Part shown: piece by piece, positions 1 through 5,336 of the stretch
Numbering within the stretch: the first letter of the stretch is position 1
Layout of the letters: every line of letters begins with the position of its first letter
Assembly: GCA_003562535.1 (NCBI GenBank)
Contig: PWUP01000180.1
Coordinates: 1-5,667, forward strand
Reading direction: 5' to 3'
DNA: 5,667 bases
From: Gammaproteobacteria bacterium
Lineage (GTDB): Bacteria > Pseudomonadota > Gammaproteobacteria > Competibacterales > Competibacteraceae
Notes under the pieces: generated by a model
What the model was told of the DNA's origin: nothing
The model's database searches: none
What the model saw: the letters and a program-made list of their open reading frames with translations, nothing else
Position numbers and translations under genes: made by a program

Positions 1-2
1 CC

Positions 3-743
3 AGCCAGGAACCGGACATTATTCGCCATCCGGGAGCTATTTTTTCCCAGCCGGGCTTACTCTGGTATTACGGTTTTGGCGGTGAAACGCTGAAAACCTA
101 CGACAGCATGCAGCGTGAGGGTATTCCCCACAAGACCCAATTATTTTCGACGGTCTGCTCTAATAAGCGCCAACGCCATACTCTGCACAGCCAGCGTTAC
201 CGCTTCACCCAGCGCTTACAGCAGGCGGTGCCAGAACTGGATCGCTTTGGTCATGGAGTGCGCCCCATGCGGGACAAAGCCGAGGCGCTGGATGCCTATC
301 GTTACCATCTGGCGATTGAAAATCATATTGCCCCGCATCATCTGACCGAAAAACTCACGGATGCGTTTCTTGCTGGTACCTTGCCGTTTTATATCGGCTG
401 TCCGAATGCCGCTGATTATTTTCCGGCCGAGAGCTTTATTCCCCTAGATCTCTATGACTACCCCGCCGCCGTGGCGCGTATTCGCCAGGCGCTGGATGCC
501 GACGAATACACCCAGCGCTTACCGGCCATTGTTGAGGCGCGCCGCCGAGTGTTGGAAGAGCATAATTTATTTGCCGTGCTGGCGCGGATTATCCAGGCCG
601 CCGGCTCGCCGCAATCGGGGTCGGGTGGGGTGATCCGCAGTCGTCGCGCTTATTGGCGGCAGCACCCGACCGATCGCTTGGCTGGCCTGGTCGTTAAAGG
701 CCGCCTGCGACTCAGCGGCTGGTGGCAGACGCTGAGCCGATGA
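3..743 (+). CDS. Family 10 glycosyltransferase (fucosyltransferase-like), 5' end missing
   Basis: The frame is open from the left edge, so the start and N-terminal domain lie outside the window; 246 residues are visible. The diagnostic part is at about 315-455, reading AIENH...LTEKLTDAFLAGTLPFYIG followed by PNAADYFP and SFI. This matches the donor-binding motif of GT10 alpha-1,3/4-fucosyltransferases (ENS..YVTEKL..A...G.VPVYYG). An upstream FSTVCSNK segment matches the family's conserved S-x-x-x-S-x-K stretch. Known members move fucose from GDP-fucose to GlcNAc or glucose in surface glycans, usually LPS O-antigen, in the cytoplasm. The acceptor cannot be read from the sequence. The tail after about 600 is basic and low in complexity. 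The gene probably ends a surface-polysaccharide cluster lying to the left. The family call is firm; fucose specificity is inferred. An ATG at 108 is internal, since homologous sequence continues upstream of it. Confidence 0.88.
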   Translation, partial: SQEPDIIRHPGAIFSQPGLLWYYGFGGETLKTYDSMQREGIPHKTQLFSTVCSNKRQRHTLHSQRYRFTQRLQQAVPELDRFGHGVRPMRDKAEALDAYRYHLAIENHIAPHHLTEKLTDAFLAGTLPFYIGCPNAADYFPAESFIPLDLYDYPAAVARIRQALDADEYTQRLPAIVEARRRVLEEHNLFAVLARIIQAAGSPQSGSGGVIRSRRAYWRQHPTDRLAGLVVKGRLRLSGWWQTLSR

Positions 744-747
744 TGCA

Positions 748-775
748 GTAGGGGCAGTTCGCGAACCGCCCCTAC
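748..775. repeat. GTAG/CTAC palindrome just after the glycosyltransferase gene
   Basis: This is a 28-base near-perfect palindrome beginning 5 bases after the glycosyltransferase stop. The outer arms are GTAGGGGC and GCCCCTAC, and the centre GTTCGCGAAC is itself self-complementary, with one A/C mismatch between them. No run of T follows, so it is a poor intrinsic terminator, although it could stall transcription or protect the mRNA end. GC-rich palindromes with GTAG feet are typical of dispersed intergenic repeats. An imperfect small palindrome (ATGATC/GATCAT) follows at about 779-793. Confidence 0.6.
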
Positions 776-798
776 ACAATGATCATCGATCATCAGGG

Positions 799-887
799 CG
801 AACCAACAGTGATACCGTGTAGCCCATCGGCCATCCTATGATGTCGGGCAACGCTGCGCTTTTGCCCGACCTACTGTTTTGGTTCAC
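799..887. repeat. REP-like hairpin repeat overlapping the telA 3' end
   Basis: The core at 835-880 is a near-identical inverted copy of 4909-4956. It folds into a perfect 9-bp stem (GTCGGGCAA at 843-851, TTGCCCGAC at 862-870). Read on the minus strand, GTAG precedes the stem at 874-871, the arrangement of REP elements. Outside the core lie short inverted arms, CGAACCAACAGT (799-810) and ACTGTTTTGGTTCA (873-886), unlike the arms of the other copy. Part of the left side (GATACCGTGTAG, 811-822) also resembles the other copy (GATACGGTGTAGG on its complement). On the plus strand the stem is followed by CTACTGTTTT, so it might also stop transcription from the left. The right arm encodes the last codons and the stop of telA. 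Confidence 0.65.
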
Positions 888-2067
888 TTTCTCGGCTCAA
901 CCGAGCAATGGTTTGATCGCCACGGGCGGCTAAATCATCTAGACGTTCAATCTGTGCATCCAGTTTTGGTAACGCTTCGCGACGATAGCGCGACACTTCA
1001 TCAATCGCGCCCAGCACATCCTCGAAGGCCGCTTCCAGTTGTTCCATATCCAGCATGGTCGAGGCCGAGCGGGTTTGAATTTCCACCCCCTGGCTGCGCA
1101 GCGCCTTAGCCGTACCGGCGATCAGATCTGAGGTAGTGGTGTTCAGCGATTCGATTTGATCCAGCACCAGGCGTTGATTAGCCAGCGCCAAGGCCGTGCT
1201 GACCGCGACGGTTAAGGCCGATACCGTGACATTCAGCGCCCGATCCACCCCACGGATCAATTCACGATTATTGCGAATAATCACTTCCAGCGCCAAAACG
1301 CCTTGCTGGCTGACCGCAAGCTGCTGTTGCAAATCGACGATGCGCTGCCGCAGTGGAAACAGCAATTCCTGTTCGATAAAAGCCTGCCGTTCTGAATCCT
1401 CGGTGCCGGTGTCCAGCGTGGCAACCAAGCGCTCGTCAATCAGCCGCCCCAGCTCAATCTGCCGTTGCAACTGGCGGCTCAGGGTGTGCAGCAGCGCTTG
1501 ATCATCGCTGAGGGTGAGATTATCGCGGCGCAAACGGTCACGACCGGCCTCAAGATCGTGGATGATGGCATCGATGGCCGCTTGGGCACTCTCAAATTTA
1601 TTAAAATACCGCTGCAAGCGGGTGCCGACACCGGGGATCAAGGATAAAGCCCGCGCTATCCTACGCTCGGATAAATCATGGTGGCGTGGGTCTAGGGATT
1701 GCATTTTGCCGCGCAGTTCAAGCAGCGACTTGGCGACCGGCCCGCCGTCATCGCCCTGATGCGCCAGTTGGCGAATCGGGGTTTGTAACAGGGCGCTGCG
1801 TTGCGCCGCCTGACGCTGGATTTCCAGACCCATGCTGTCAATGGCCTGGCGTTGCTGGTTGGCATGGTCAGCGCTTAATGCCAGGGTATCGCGCACAAAA
1901 GCGTCTGCCATCTCAGCTAATTCGGGATCGCTGGCCGGAGCCGTTGCAACGACTTCGCGCTCGAGGTCTTCAAGCGGCGGTAGCGACAGGTTTAGGCTAG
2001 AACTGGGTGGGGTAGTGGGTTTGATATCAGTCACAATAGTATCCATCGTCTCGGTTAGGTCAATCAT
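871..2067 (-). CDS. telA: TelA/YaaN/KlaA-type toxic anion resistance family protein
   Basis: A 398-residue, mostly helical protein whose C-terminal half carries the TelA family signature: NNRELIRGVDRALNV at about 256-270, then a long Ala/Val/Leu-rich helix with ALANQRLVLDQI, then SLNTTT...I and a glutamine- and acid-rich end. Family members are linked to tellurite resistance and survival of envelope-acting agents; the biochemical activity is unknown. No signal peptide is visible, so it is probably cytosolic or membrane-associated. The chosen ATG (2067) overlaps the upstream gene's stop by 8 bases, which suggests translational coupling. An ATG at 2046 (391 residues) is an equally plausible start; both have weak ribosome sites. 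The frame stays open to 2187, but that stretch lies inside the upstream gene. The stop codon lies within a REP-like repeat, so the last few residues may be repeat-derived. The family call is strong; tellurite resistance itself is not shown. Confidence 0.9.
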   Translation of the reverse strand: MIDLTETMDTIVTDIKPTTPPSSSLNLSLPPLEDLEREVVATAPASDPELAEMADAFVRDTLALSADHANQQRQAIDSMGLEIQRQAAQRSALLQTPIRQLAHQGDDGGPVAKSLLELRGKMQSLDPRHHDLSERRIARALSLIPGVGTRLQRYFNKFESAQAAIDAIIHDLEAGRDRLRRDNLTLSDDQALLHTLSRQLQRQIELGRLIDERLVATLDTGTEDSERQAFIEQELLFPLRQRIVDLQQQLAVSQQGVLALEVIIRNNRELIRGVDRALNVTVSALTVAVSTALALANQRLVLDQIESLNTTTSDLIAGTAKALRSQGVEIQTRSASTMLDMEQLEAAFEDVLGAIDEVSRYRREALPKLDAQIERLDDLAARGDQTIARLSRESEPKQ

Positions 2068-3100
2068 CACGCCCATAAGACGGTACCCGTTCACTGAAGC
2101 GGCGTAAATCATGCAGCGCCTGATCGGCAGCGACTGAGGCTTGGGGGCGCGCAGTTTCAATCGCCGATACCGCCACAGCGGTATCATCCAGTGCCGTCAA
2201 GGCCGCTTCGATACGGCCCGCCAGTTCCCGCAGCCGTTGTTCCGTCGTCGTCACCAAATCCAGCCGCCGTTGTAAGGCATCGCGTTCCTCAGTCGCTAAA
2301 CGCTCCCCTTCACGGCTGAGGCGGCGGCGGACAAACTCAGCGTCAATGCTCAGAGTACCATGAGCCAGCGAAGCCATGGTGTGTAAATCATCGACCGCAC
2401 TGCGACATACTTGCATGACTAGGGTTATGGCGCGTTCAAAAGTCATTTCTTGCGGATCAAATTTACTGGCAATGACCGCATTGACATGGCGATAACGGGT
2501 ATAAATCCGGTCAGCGGCTAAAGCCAGATCGGGGCGTTGTGCCGTGAGCAAGCGTTGTTTGCTGGCACACAGCGCCAGCACAATCTCATCAGCATCCGCT
2601 GGGGGATGTTGGGGATTGAGGGTGTGCAGCCCGGCTTCTTGTTGGTGACGGTTTTTAGCCGCTCGGCGTTTGGCGGCGGCGCGTTGGCGTTGTGCTTGGC
2701 GCTGGCGGCGCGTTTGAGTGGTTTGCCAGCCTGACCAGCGCCGTTCTACATACAGGCTAATGGGTATGGCCAGCAGCCCGACCAGCCAGCCGAACAGGCT
2801 GGGATTAAATCCACCCCCGAACAGGCCGCCGAATAGGGATAGAATCAATAGCACCACTGAAATAAACGGCAACATCAGCCCATAACGCACCACGACCTGC
2901 CAACGGCGAGGAGGATCATACGGCAAGGCGAGACGTGGATTCAGCATACCGATGACCAACCACGGCGTGCAGGTAATCAGCAGTCCGTAGGCAAAACCTT
3001 GTAAAAAGCTAAACATAGCGATTGTAATACTAAGCGTCTGCAAATAAGCGTGGGCATCATAGTACAATACCCACGCCACAATCTGGGGTGGCGATGTCAT
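2060..3100 (-). CDS. Membrane protein with coiled-coil tail, XpaC-like partner of TelA
   Basis: A 346-residue protein (from ATG 3100) with three hydrophobic segments at about 29-52, 72-93 and 100-117. The second and third are split by a Gly/Phe-rich turn (LFGGLFGGGFNP). A very basic Arg/Gln/Ala stretch at about 121-152 follows, then a soluble helical region to the end with heptad-like patterns (about 250-320). It lies directly upstream of telA with an 8-base overlap (or 13-base gap), so the two are almost certainly co-transcribed. Bacillus has the same order with xpaC next to the telA homologue yaaN, and XpaC proteins also have N-terminal membrane helices and a helical C-terminus. The XpaC-like label rests on this context and architecture, not on a clear motif. 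The start is uncertain: ATG 3100 leaves only 26 bases to the divergent gene, while ATG 3016 would begin directly at the first helix. Confidence 0.72.
   Translation of the reverse strand: MTSPPQIVAWVLYYDAHAYLQTLSITIAMFSFLQGFAYGLLITCTPWLVIGMLNPRLALPYDPPRRWQVVVRYGLMLPFISVVLLILSLFGGLFGGGFNPSLFGWLVGLLAIPISLYVERRWSGWQTTQTRRQRQAQRQRAAAKRRAAKNRHQQEAGLHTLNPQHPPADADEIVLALCASKQRLLTAQRPDLALAADRIYTRYRHVNAVIASKFDPQEMTFERAITLVMQVCRSAVDDLHTMASLAHGTLSIDAEFVRRRLSREGERLATEERDALQRRLDLVTTTEQRLRELAGRIEAALTALDDTAVAVSAIETARPQASVAADQALHDLRRFSERVPSYGRDD
3048..3076. promoter_or_regulatory. Possible operator palindrome between divergent genes
   Basis: Arms GCGTGGGCAT (3048-3057) and ATACCCACGC (3067-3076) pair at 9 of 10 positions around a 9-base centre. 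A minus-strand -10-like hexamer TATGAT (3061-3056) and a plus-strand TACAAT (3063-3068) sit in or across the centre. The minus -10 would give a leader of about 30 bases to the alternative ATG at 3016; the plus one about 50 bases to the TTG at 3127. No good -35 was found for either. If the membrane protein starts at 3100, the palindrome is inside its coding region. Confidence 0.3.
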
Positions 3101-3126
3101 GTACCTATTGAAAAAGGCTAACCGTC

Positions 3127-3669
3127 TTGTATCGCTTAATCGGATTGTTAATGTTGTGGCTGGCCGTTGCGGTTCATGCTCAAGCCGATAGCCGCTGGTT
3201 ATTGGTCGATACCCAGACACGGGTATTGAGTGTAATGGAAGCCGATCAGCCGTTAGCGCATTTTGAGGGCCTGGCATTCGGCGTAGCCGGTGTGGGTATG
3301 AAACAGCGCTACGGTGACGGTGTGACCCCGCTGGGCACCTTTCGCCTGGGTTGGATTAACCGCTCCAGTCGCTTTGAGTTATTCTTCGGACTGGATTATC
3401 CCAACCGCGAACATGCCGCATTGGCCCTGCAAGCAGGGCGCATCGATCAGCTCACCCATGACCGGATTCTCAGTGCCTTGGACGCGAGCCGAACACCGCC
3501 GCAAACTACGCCCCTAGGGGGTGCCATCGGGATTCATGGCATTGGCTTAGGCGATCCGTATGTGCATCGTATTTTCAACTGGACGGACGGCTGTATTGCG
3601 ATGACCAATGCGCAAATTCGTGCCCTTGACCCTTGGATTCACATTGGTATGACGGTGGTTGTACGTTGA
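3127..3669 (+). CDS. Exported L,D-transpeptidase-fold (YkuD) protein, YafK-like active site
   Basis: A 180-residue secreted enzyme with little beyond the YkuD catalytic domain and no LysM domain. Residues 1-20 form a signal peptide (Arg at 3, hydrophobic core, AVHAQA end), placing it in the periplasm. Conserved features are KQRYGDG...TPLGTF at about 59-72, GIHGIG with His137, and TDGCIAMTN with the presumed nucleophile Cys156. YkuD enzymes attack meso-diaminopimelate bonds in peptidoglycan stems: they form 3-3 crosslinks or attach Lpp, and the YafK/DpaA branch instead cuts Lpp free. The KQR-x-GD segment and DGCxAMTN in place of the usual SHGCxRM look closer to YafK, so direction of reaction is open. 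The TTG start is preferred because it keeps the basic residue of the signal peptide and has AAGG about 9 bases upstream; ATG 3151 would cut into the signal peptide. An in-frame stop at 3109 bounds the start. Confidence 0.87.
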   Translation: MYRLIGLLMLWLAVAVHAQADSRWLLVDTQTRVLSVMEADQPLAHFEGLAFGVAGVGMKQRYGDGVTPLGTFRLGWINRSSRFELFFGLDYPNREHAALALQAGRIDQLTHDRILSALDASRTPPQTTPLGGAIGIHGIGLGDPYVHRIFNWTDGCIAMTNAQIRALDPWIHIGMTVVVR

Positions 3670-3671
3670 TC

Positions 3672-3700
3672 TTGACCGCAGGGCGCTGAGTCACTAATTT
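3672..3700 (+). promoter_or_regulatory. Weak candidate promoter for the lipoprotein gene
   Basis: TTGACC (3672-3677, five of six consensus bases) begins just after the stop of the YkuD gene. Seventeen bases later comes TAATTT (3695-3700), a poor -10. TTTAAT at 3698-3703 is a better hexamer but at 20-base spacing. Either would start a transcript roughly 25-30 bases before the lipoprotein ATG. Read-through from the YkuD gene is equally possible because no clear terminator lies between them. Confidence 0.28.
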
Positions 3701-3738
3701 AATGCAGTGGCATTTACTCACTTATATGGGGAATCAGC

Positions 3739-3978
3739 ATGAAACGTACACTGTGGATGATGGCAGGGGGTGTGGTGGTGGTCGGGTTACTGGCGGGCTG
3801 CGCGACCAATAAAGATCTGGCGGAAGTGCGGCAAATTGCCGAGCAGGCTCGTGCGGATGCAGCAGCCGCACAACAAGCCGCCAATGAGGCGCAGGCAACG
3901 GCCAATCAGGCCATGCAGATGAGTCGGGACACCGACGAGCGGGTTAATCGGATGTTTCAGCGTTCGATGTTGAAATAG
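3739..3978 (+). CDS. Lpp/OprI-type outer-membrane lipoprotein with C-terminal lysine
   Basis: A 79-residue lipoprotein. The signal peptide has MKR at the start, a Gly/Val-rich core and a lipobox LLAGC with Cys21, giving a 58-59-residue mature chain. Residue +2 is Ala, which permits sorting to the outer membrane. The mature part is an Ala/Gln-rich helix with heptad-like spacing, as in Braun lipoprotein and Pseudomonas OprI trimers, and ends in RSMLK. The terminal lysine is the residue by which Lpp is joined to diaminopimelate in peptidoglycan. A good ribosome site, GGGGA (3728-3732), lies 6 bases before the ATG. The gene follows the YkuD enzyme by 69 bases on the same strand, so it is a likely substrate. 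The lipoprotein call is firm. The symbols lpp or oprI are not assigned because the helix differs from both. Confidence 0.9.
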   Translation: MKRTLWMMAGGVVVVGLLAGCATNKDLAEVRQIAEQARADAAAAQQAANEAQATANQAMQMSRDTDERVNRMFQRSMLK

Positions 3979-4005
3979 TGAGCAAGCATTTTATAAATTA
4001 ACCTT

Positions 4006-4034
4006 GTCATTCCGCTAATCGCTGGCGGAATGAC
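4006..4034. terminator. Palindrome between convergent genes, possible terminator
   Basis: A perfect 10-bp stem, GTCATTCCGC (4006-4015) and GCGGAATGAC (4025-4034), encloses a 9-base loop. It begins 27 bases after the lipoprotein stop and ends 13 bases before the DUF554 stop. Neither side has a real T run; the minus-strand side is only AT-rich. It may act as a weak two-way terminator or mRNA end protector. GTCATTCC-type palindromes are also common dispersed repeats in Proteobacteria, so it may be one of those. Confidence 0.5.
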
Positions 4035-4047
4035 GCTAGAGTGTTCG

Positions 4048-4767
4048 CTAAGAATAAAAATTATTAAATACTATCATTATGATTGCGGCAATGACTAATC
4101 CGGGCAGCATATTTGCTACACGCAGTTTTATGATCTCTAACAGATTCATACCTATCGCCATAATCATCAATCCCCCAACGGCGCGTATCTCATAGATCAC
4201 GGCAGGTGTTAACAGCTCAGCGAGGCTGCTGGCTAGCAGTGCAATGCTGCCCTGATAAATGAACACAACTGGTGCGGATAATGCGATACCAATGCCCATG
4301 GTCGAGGCAAAAATGATGGCAGAGAAGCCATCAAGCAGCGACTTTGTGTACAAAATATCGTGATTATCGTGTAGGCCACTGTCTAATGATCCAACAATCG
4401 CCATTGATCCAACACAATAGATGATGGTGGCAAATACAAACCCTTTGGCCAGTCGGCCATCACCATAAGCGCTGTTTTTTGTGACCAGCCGGCTTTCAAT
4501 TTTTAGGCCGAATTGATTCAGCCGGTCTTCTATACGCAGATATTCGCCTGCTAGGCTCCCAAATACCACGCTGGCAATCATCACCACTGCATTGCTAGTG
4601 CCCATCGCCATATCGGCACCAATGACGACAACCGCCAAGCCAATGCTTTGCATAACGGTTTTTTTCCAAGTATCGGGAATATTCGGTAACAGAACGCCCA
4701 ATATGGAGCCGATGATAATGGCTATGGTATTGACTAACGTCCCTTGTAAGGCACTGATCACATTCAT
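4048..4767 (-). CDS. DUF554 family membrane protein (YdfK/YqgA-like)
   Basis: A 239-residue integral inner-membrane protein with about six or seven hydrophobic segments. Family hallmarks are the N-terminal GTLVNTIAIIIGSILG, then IGADMAM, GEYLRIEDRL, KGFVFATIIYCVGSMAIVGS, LLDGFSAIIFASTMGIGI and a closing GGLMIMAIGMNLL. The fold suggests a transporter or channel, but no substrate is established for the family. The start at ATG 4767 puts the conserved GTLVN motif at about residue 9, as in homologues. A TTG at 4827 would add 20 residues not expected in the family. Ribosome site is weak (GGGT about 10 bases upstream). The gene stands alone, converging on the lipoprotein gene, and its upstream side is bounded by a transposon-like element. 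Family is certain; function is unknown. Confidence 0.9.
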   Translation of the reverse strand: MNVISALQGTLVNTIAIIIGSILGVLLPNIPDTWKKTVMQSIGLAVVVIGADMAMGTSNAVVMIASVVFGSLAGEYLRIEDRLNQFGLKIESRLVTKNSAYGDGRLAKGFVFATIIYCVGSMAIVGSLDSGLHDNHDILYTKSLLDGFSAIIFASTMGIGIALSAPVVFIYQGSIALLASSLAELLTPAVIYEIRAVGGLMIMAIGMNLLEIIKLRVANMLPGLVIAAIIMIVFNNFYS

Positions 4768-4875
4768 TGGTTTGCTACCCAGCCCGAAATTGTCAAAGCA
4801 TAAAAGGAAAAACTCTCTAAATGCCAAGATACGGTCATGACGCCTGCTCTAATTAATGGTTGCTGTTGCCTAGCG

Positions 4876-5036
4876 GATGATATAGCCATTCAAGCTGATT
4901 ACCGGACAAAAACGGTAGGTCAGGCAAAAGCGCACAACGTTGCCCGACATCATAGGCGGGTCGTCGGGCACGTCCTGTGCCCGACCTACACCGTATCAAC
5001 AGGAGTCCGGTAATCAAGGCGAACGGCTATAGATGA
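4876..5036. mobile_element. 151-bp TIR element (MITE-like) with GATGA target duplication
   Basis: The element runs from 4881 to 5031. Its 27-base terminal inverted repeats (TATAGCC...TGATTACCGGAC at 4881-4907 and its complement at 5005-5031) match at 22 of 27 positions. The outer seven and inner twelve bases are identical. It is flanked directly by GATGA on both sides (4876-4880, 5032-5036), a probable target-site duplication, and outside that the symmetry ends. It has no coding capacity. The interior holds two inverted GTAG hairpins. These features fit a miniature inverted-repeat transposable element moved in trans. The transposase family cannot be told from the ends alone. Confidence 0.75.
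4909..4989. repeat. Inverted pair of GTAG hairpins inside the TIR element
   Basis: The first hairpin (GTAG at 4915-4918, stem 4919-4927 with 4940-4948, one A/C mismatch) lies within a 48-base stretch, 4909-4956, nearly identical to the inverted copy at 835-880. The second points the other way: GTCGGGCAC at 4963-4971 and GTGCCCGAC at 4977-4985 form a perfect 9-bp stem with a 5-base loop, followed by CTAC at 4986-4989. A GTAG foot before a hairpin, in head-to-head pairs, is the layout of REP doublets (BIME/REPIN) handled by RAYT transposases. No RAYT gene is in the window. Confidence 0.7.
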
Positions 5037-5055
5037 TCGCAATAGGGAAGAAAGG

Positions 5056-5160
5056 TCAGTCGCTGTGAGCGCAGCGATTACGCCCAGCGCGTTTGGCCTG
5101 ATACAATGCGGCGCCAGCAGCCGCTAATGATGGACTGTTGGAACACTCACCGCTCGGCAG
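5056..5160 (-). pseudogene. Remnant of a GGDEF domain C-terminus
   Basis: The minus strand reads 34 codons ending at TGA (5058-5056) that include SLAAAGAALYQAKRAGRNRC. This closely matches the end of GGDEF diguanylate cyclase domains (LLAAADAALYxAKxxGRNxV). An in-frame stop lies immediately upstream (5163-5161), and no GGDEF core (GG[D/E]EF) or further domain sequence was found to the right in any frame. Only the 3' tail of the gene therefore survives. Loss of the usual Asp (AAG-AALY in place of AAD-AALY) fits decay. The TIR element lies 20 bases downstream of its stop. An intact gene probably stood here before the right-hand locus or a deletion replaced it. Confidence 0.68.
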
Positions 5161-5336
5161 TCAGGCCGCTATGCCTAAACTCACTGTAATATGGGGTCGT
5201 GGCTATAAACTGAACCTAGAGAACGTGAACACACCGCTGGAAAGGTTGAATCATACCGATTCTGGCTATTTTGTGCTACTGAACGCTTGGATGTGAACGT
5301 TCGTTCCTTATTACACTGACGCTTAACAACTACCCG
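5161..5336. other. Spacer before hsdM, no recognised gene
   Basis: This stretch should contain the hsdM promoter, but no convincing one is seen; the best is TTGGAT (5288-5293) with TATTAC 16 bases later. A plus-strand frame of 41 codons (ATG 5171 to TGA 5296) has CAGG 5 bases before it but no recognisable features. A GAACGTTC palindrome lies at 5295-5302. No tRNA-like fold was found. Confidence 0.5.

Noticed and set aside
748..887. Clustered palindromes as a CRISPR array
   Set aside because: There are no regularly spaced direct repeats; the units differ in sequence and size.
879..2107. Plus-strand open frames opposite telA
   Set aside because: They mirror the well-supported TelA frame, show no recognisable domains and have implausible composition.
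3688..3722. Imperfect hairpin TGAGT...AATGC/GCATT...ACTCA between the YkuD and lipoprotein genes
   Set aside because: Short interrupted stems with an uneven bulge and no T run; not convincing as terminator or operator.
4768..4827. Upstream TTG extension of the DUF554 gene
   Set aside because: It adds 20 residues before the conserved GTLVN start region, and ATG 4767 fits family length better.
5171..5296. 41-codon plus-strand frame with a possible ribosome site
   Set aside because: Length is near chance, there is no recognisable motif, and it sits in an area of gene decay; noted only as part of the spacer.
5288..5314. Candidate hsdM promoter TTGGAT/TATTAC
   Set aside because: Only 3/6 and 4/6 consensus matches at 16-base spacing; expected by chance in this length.
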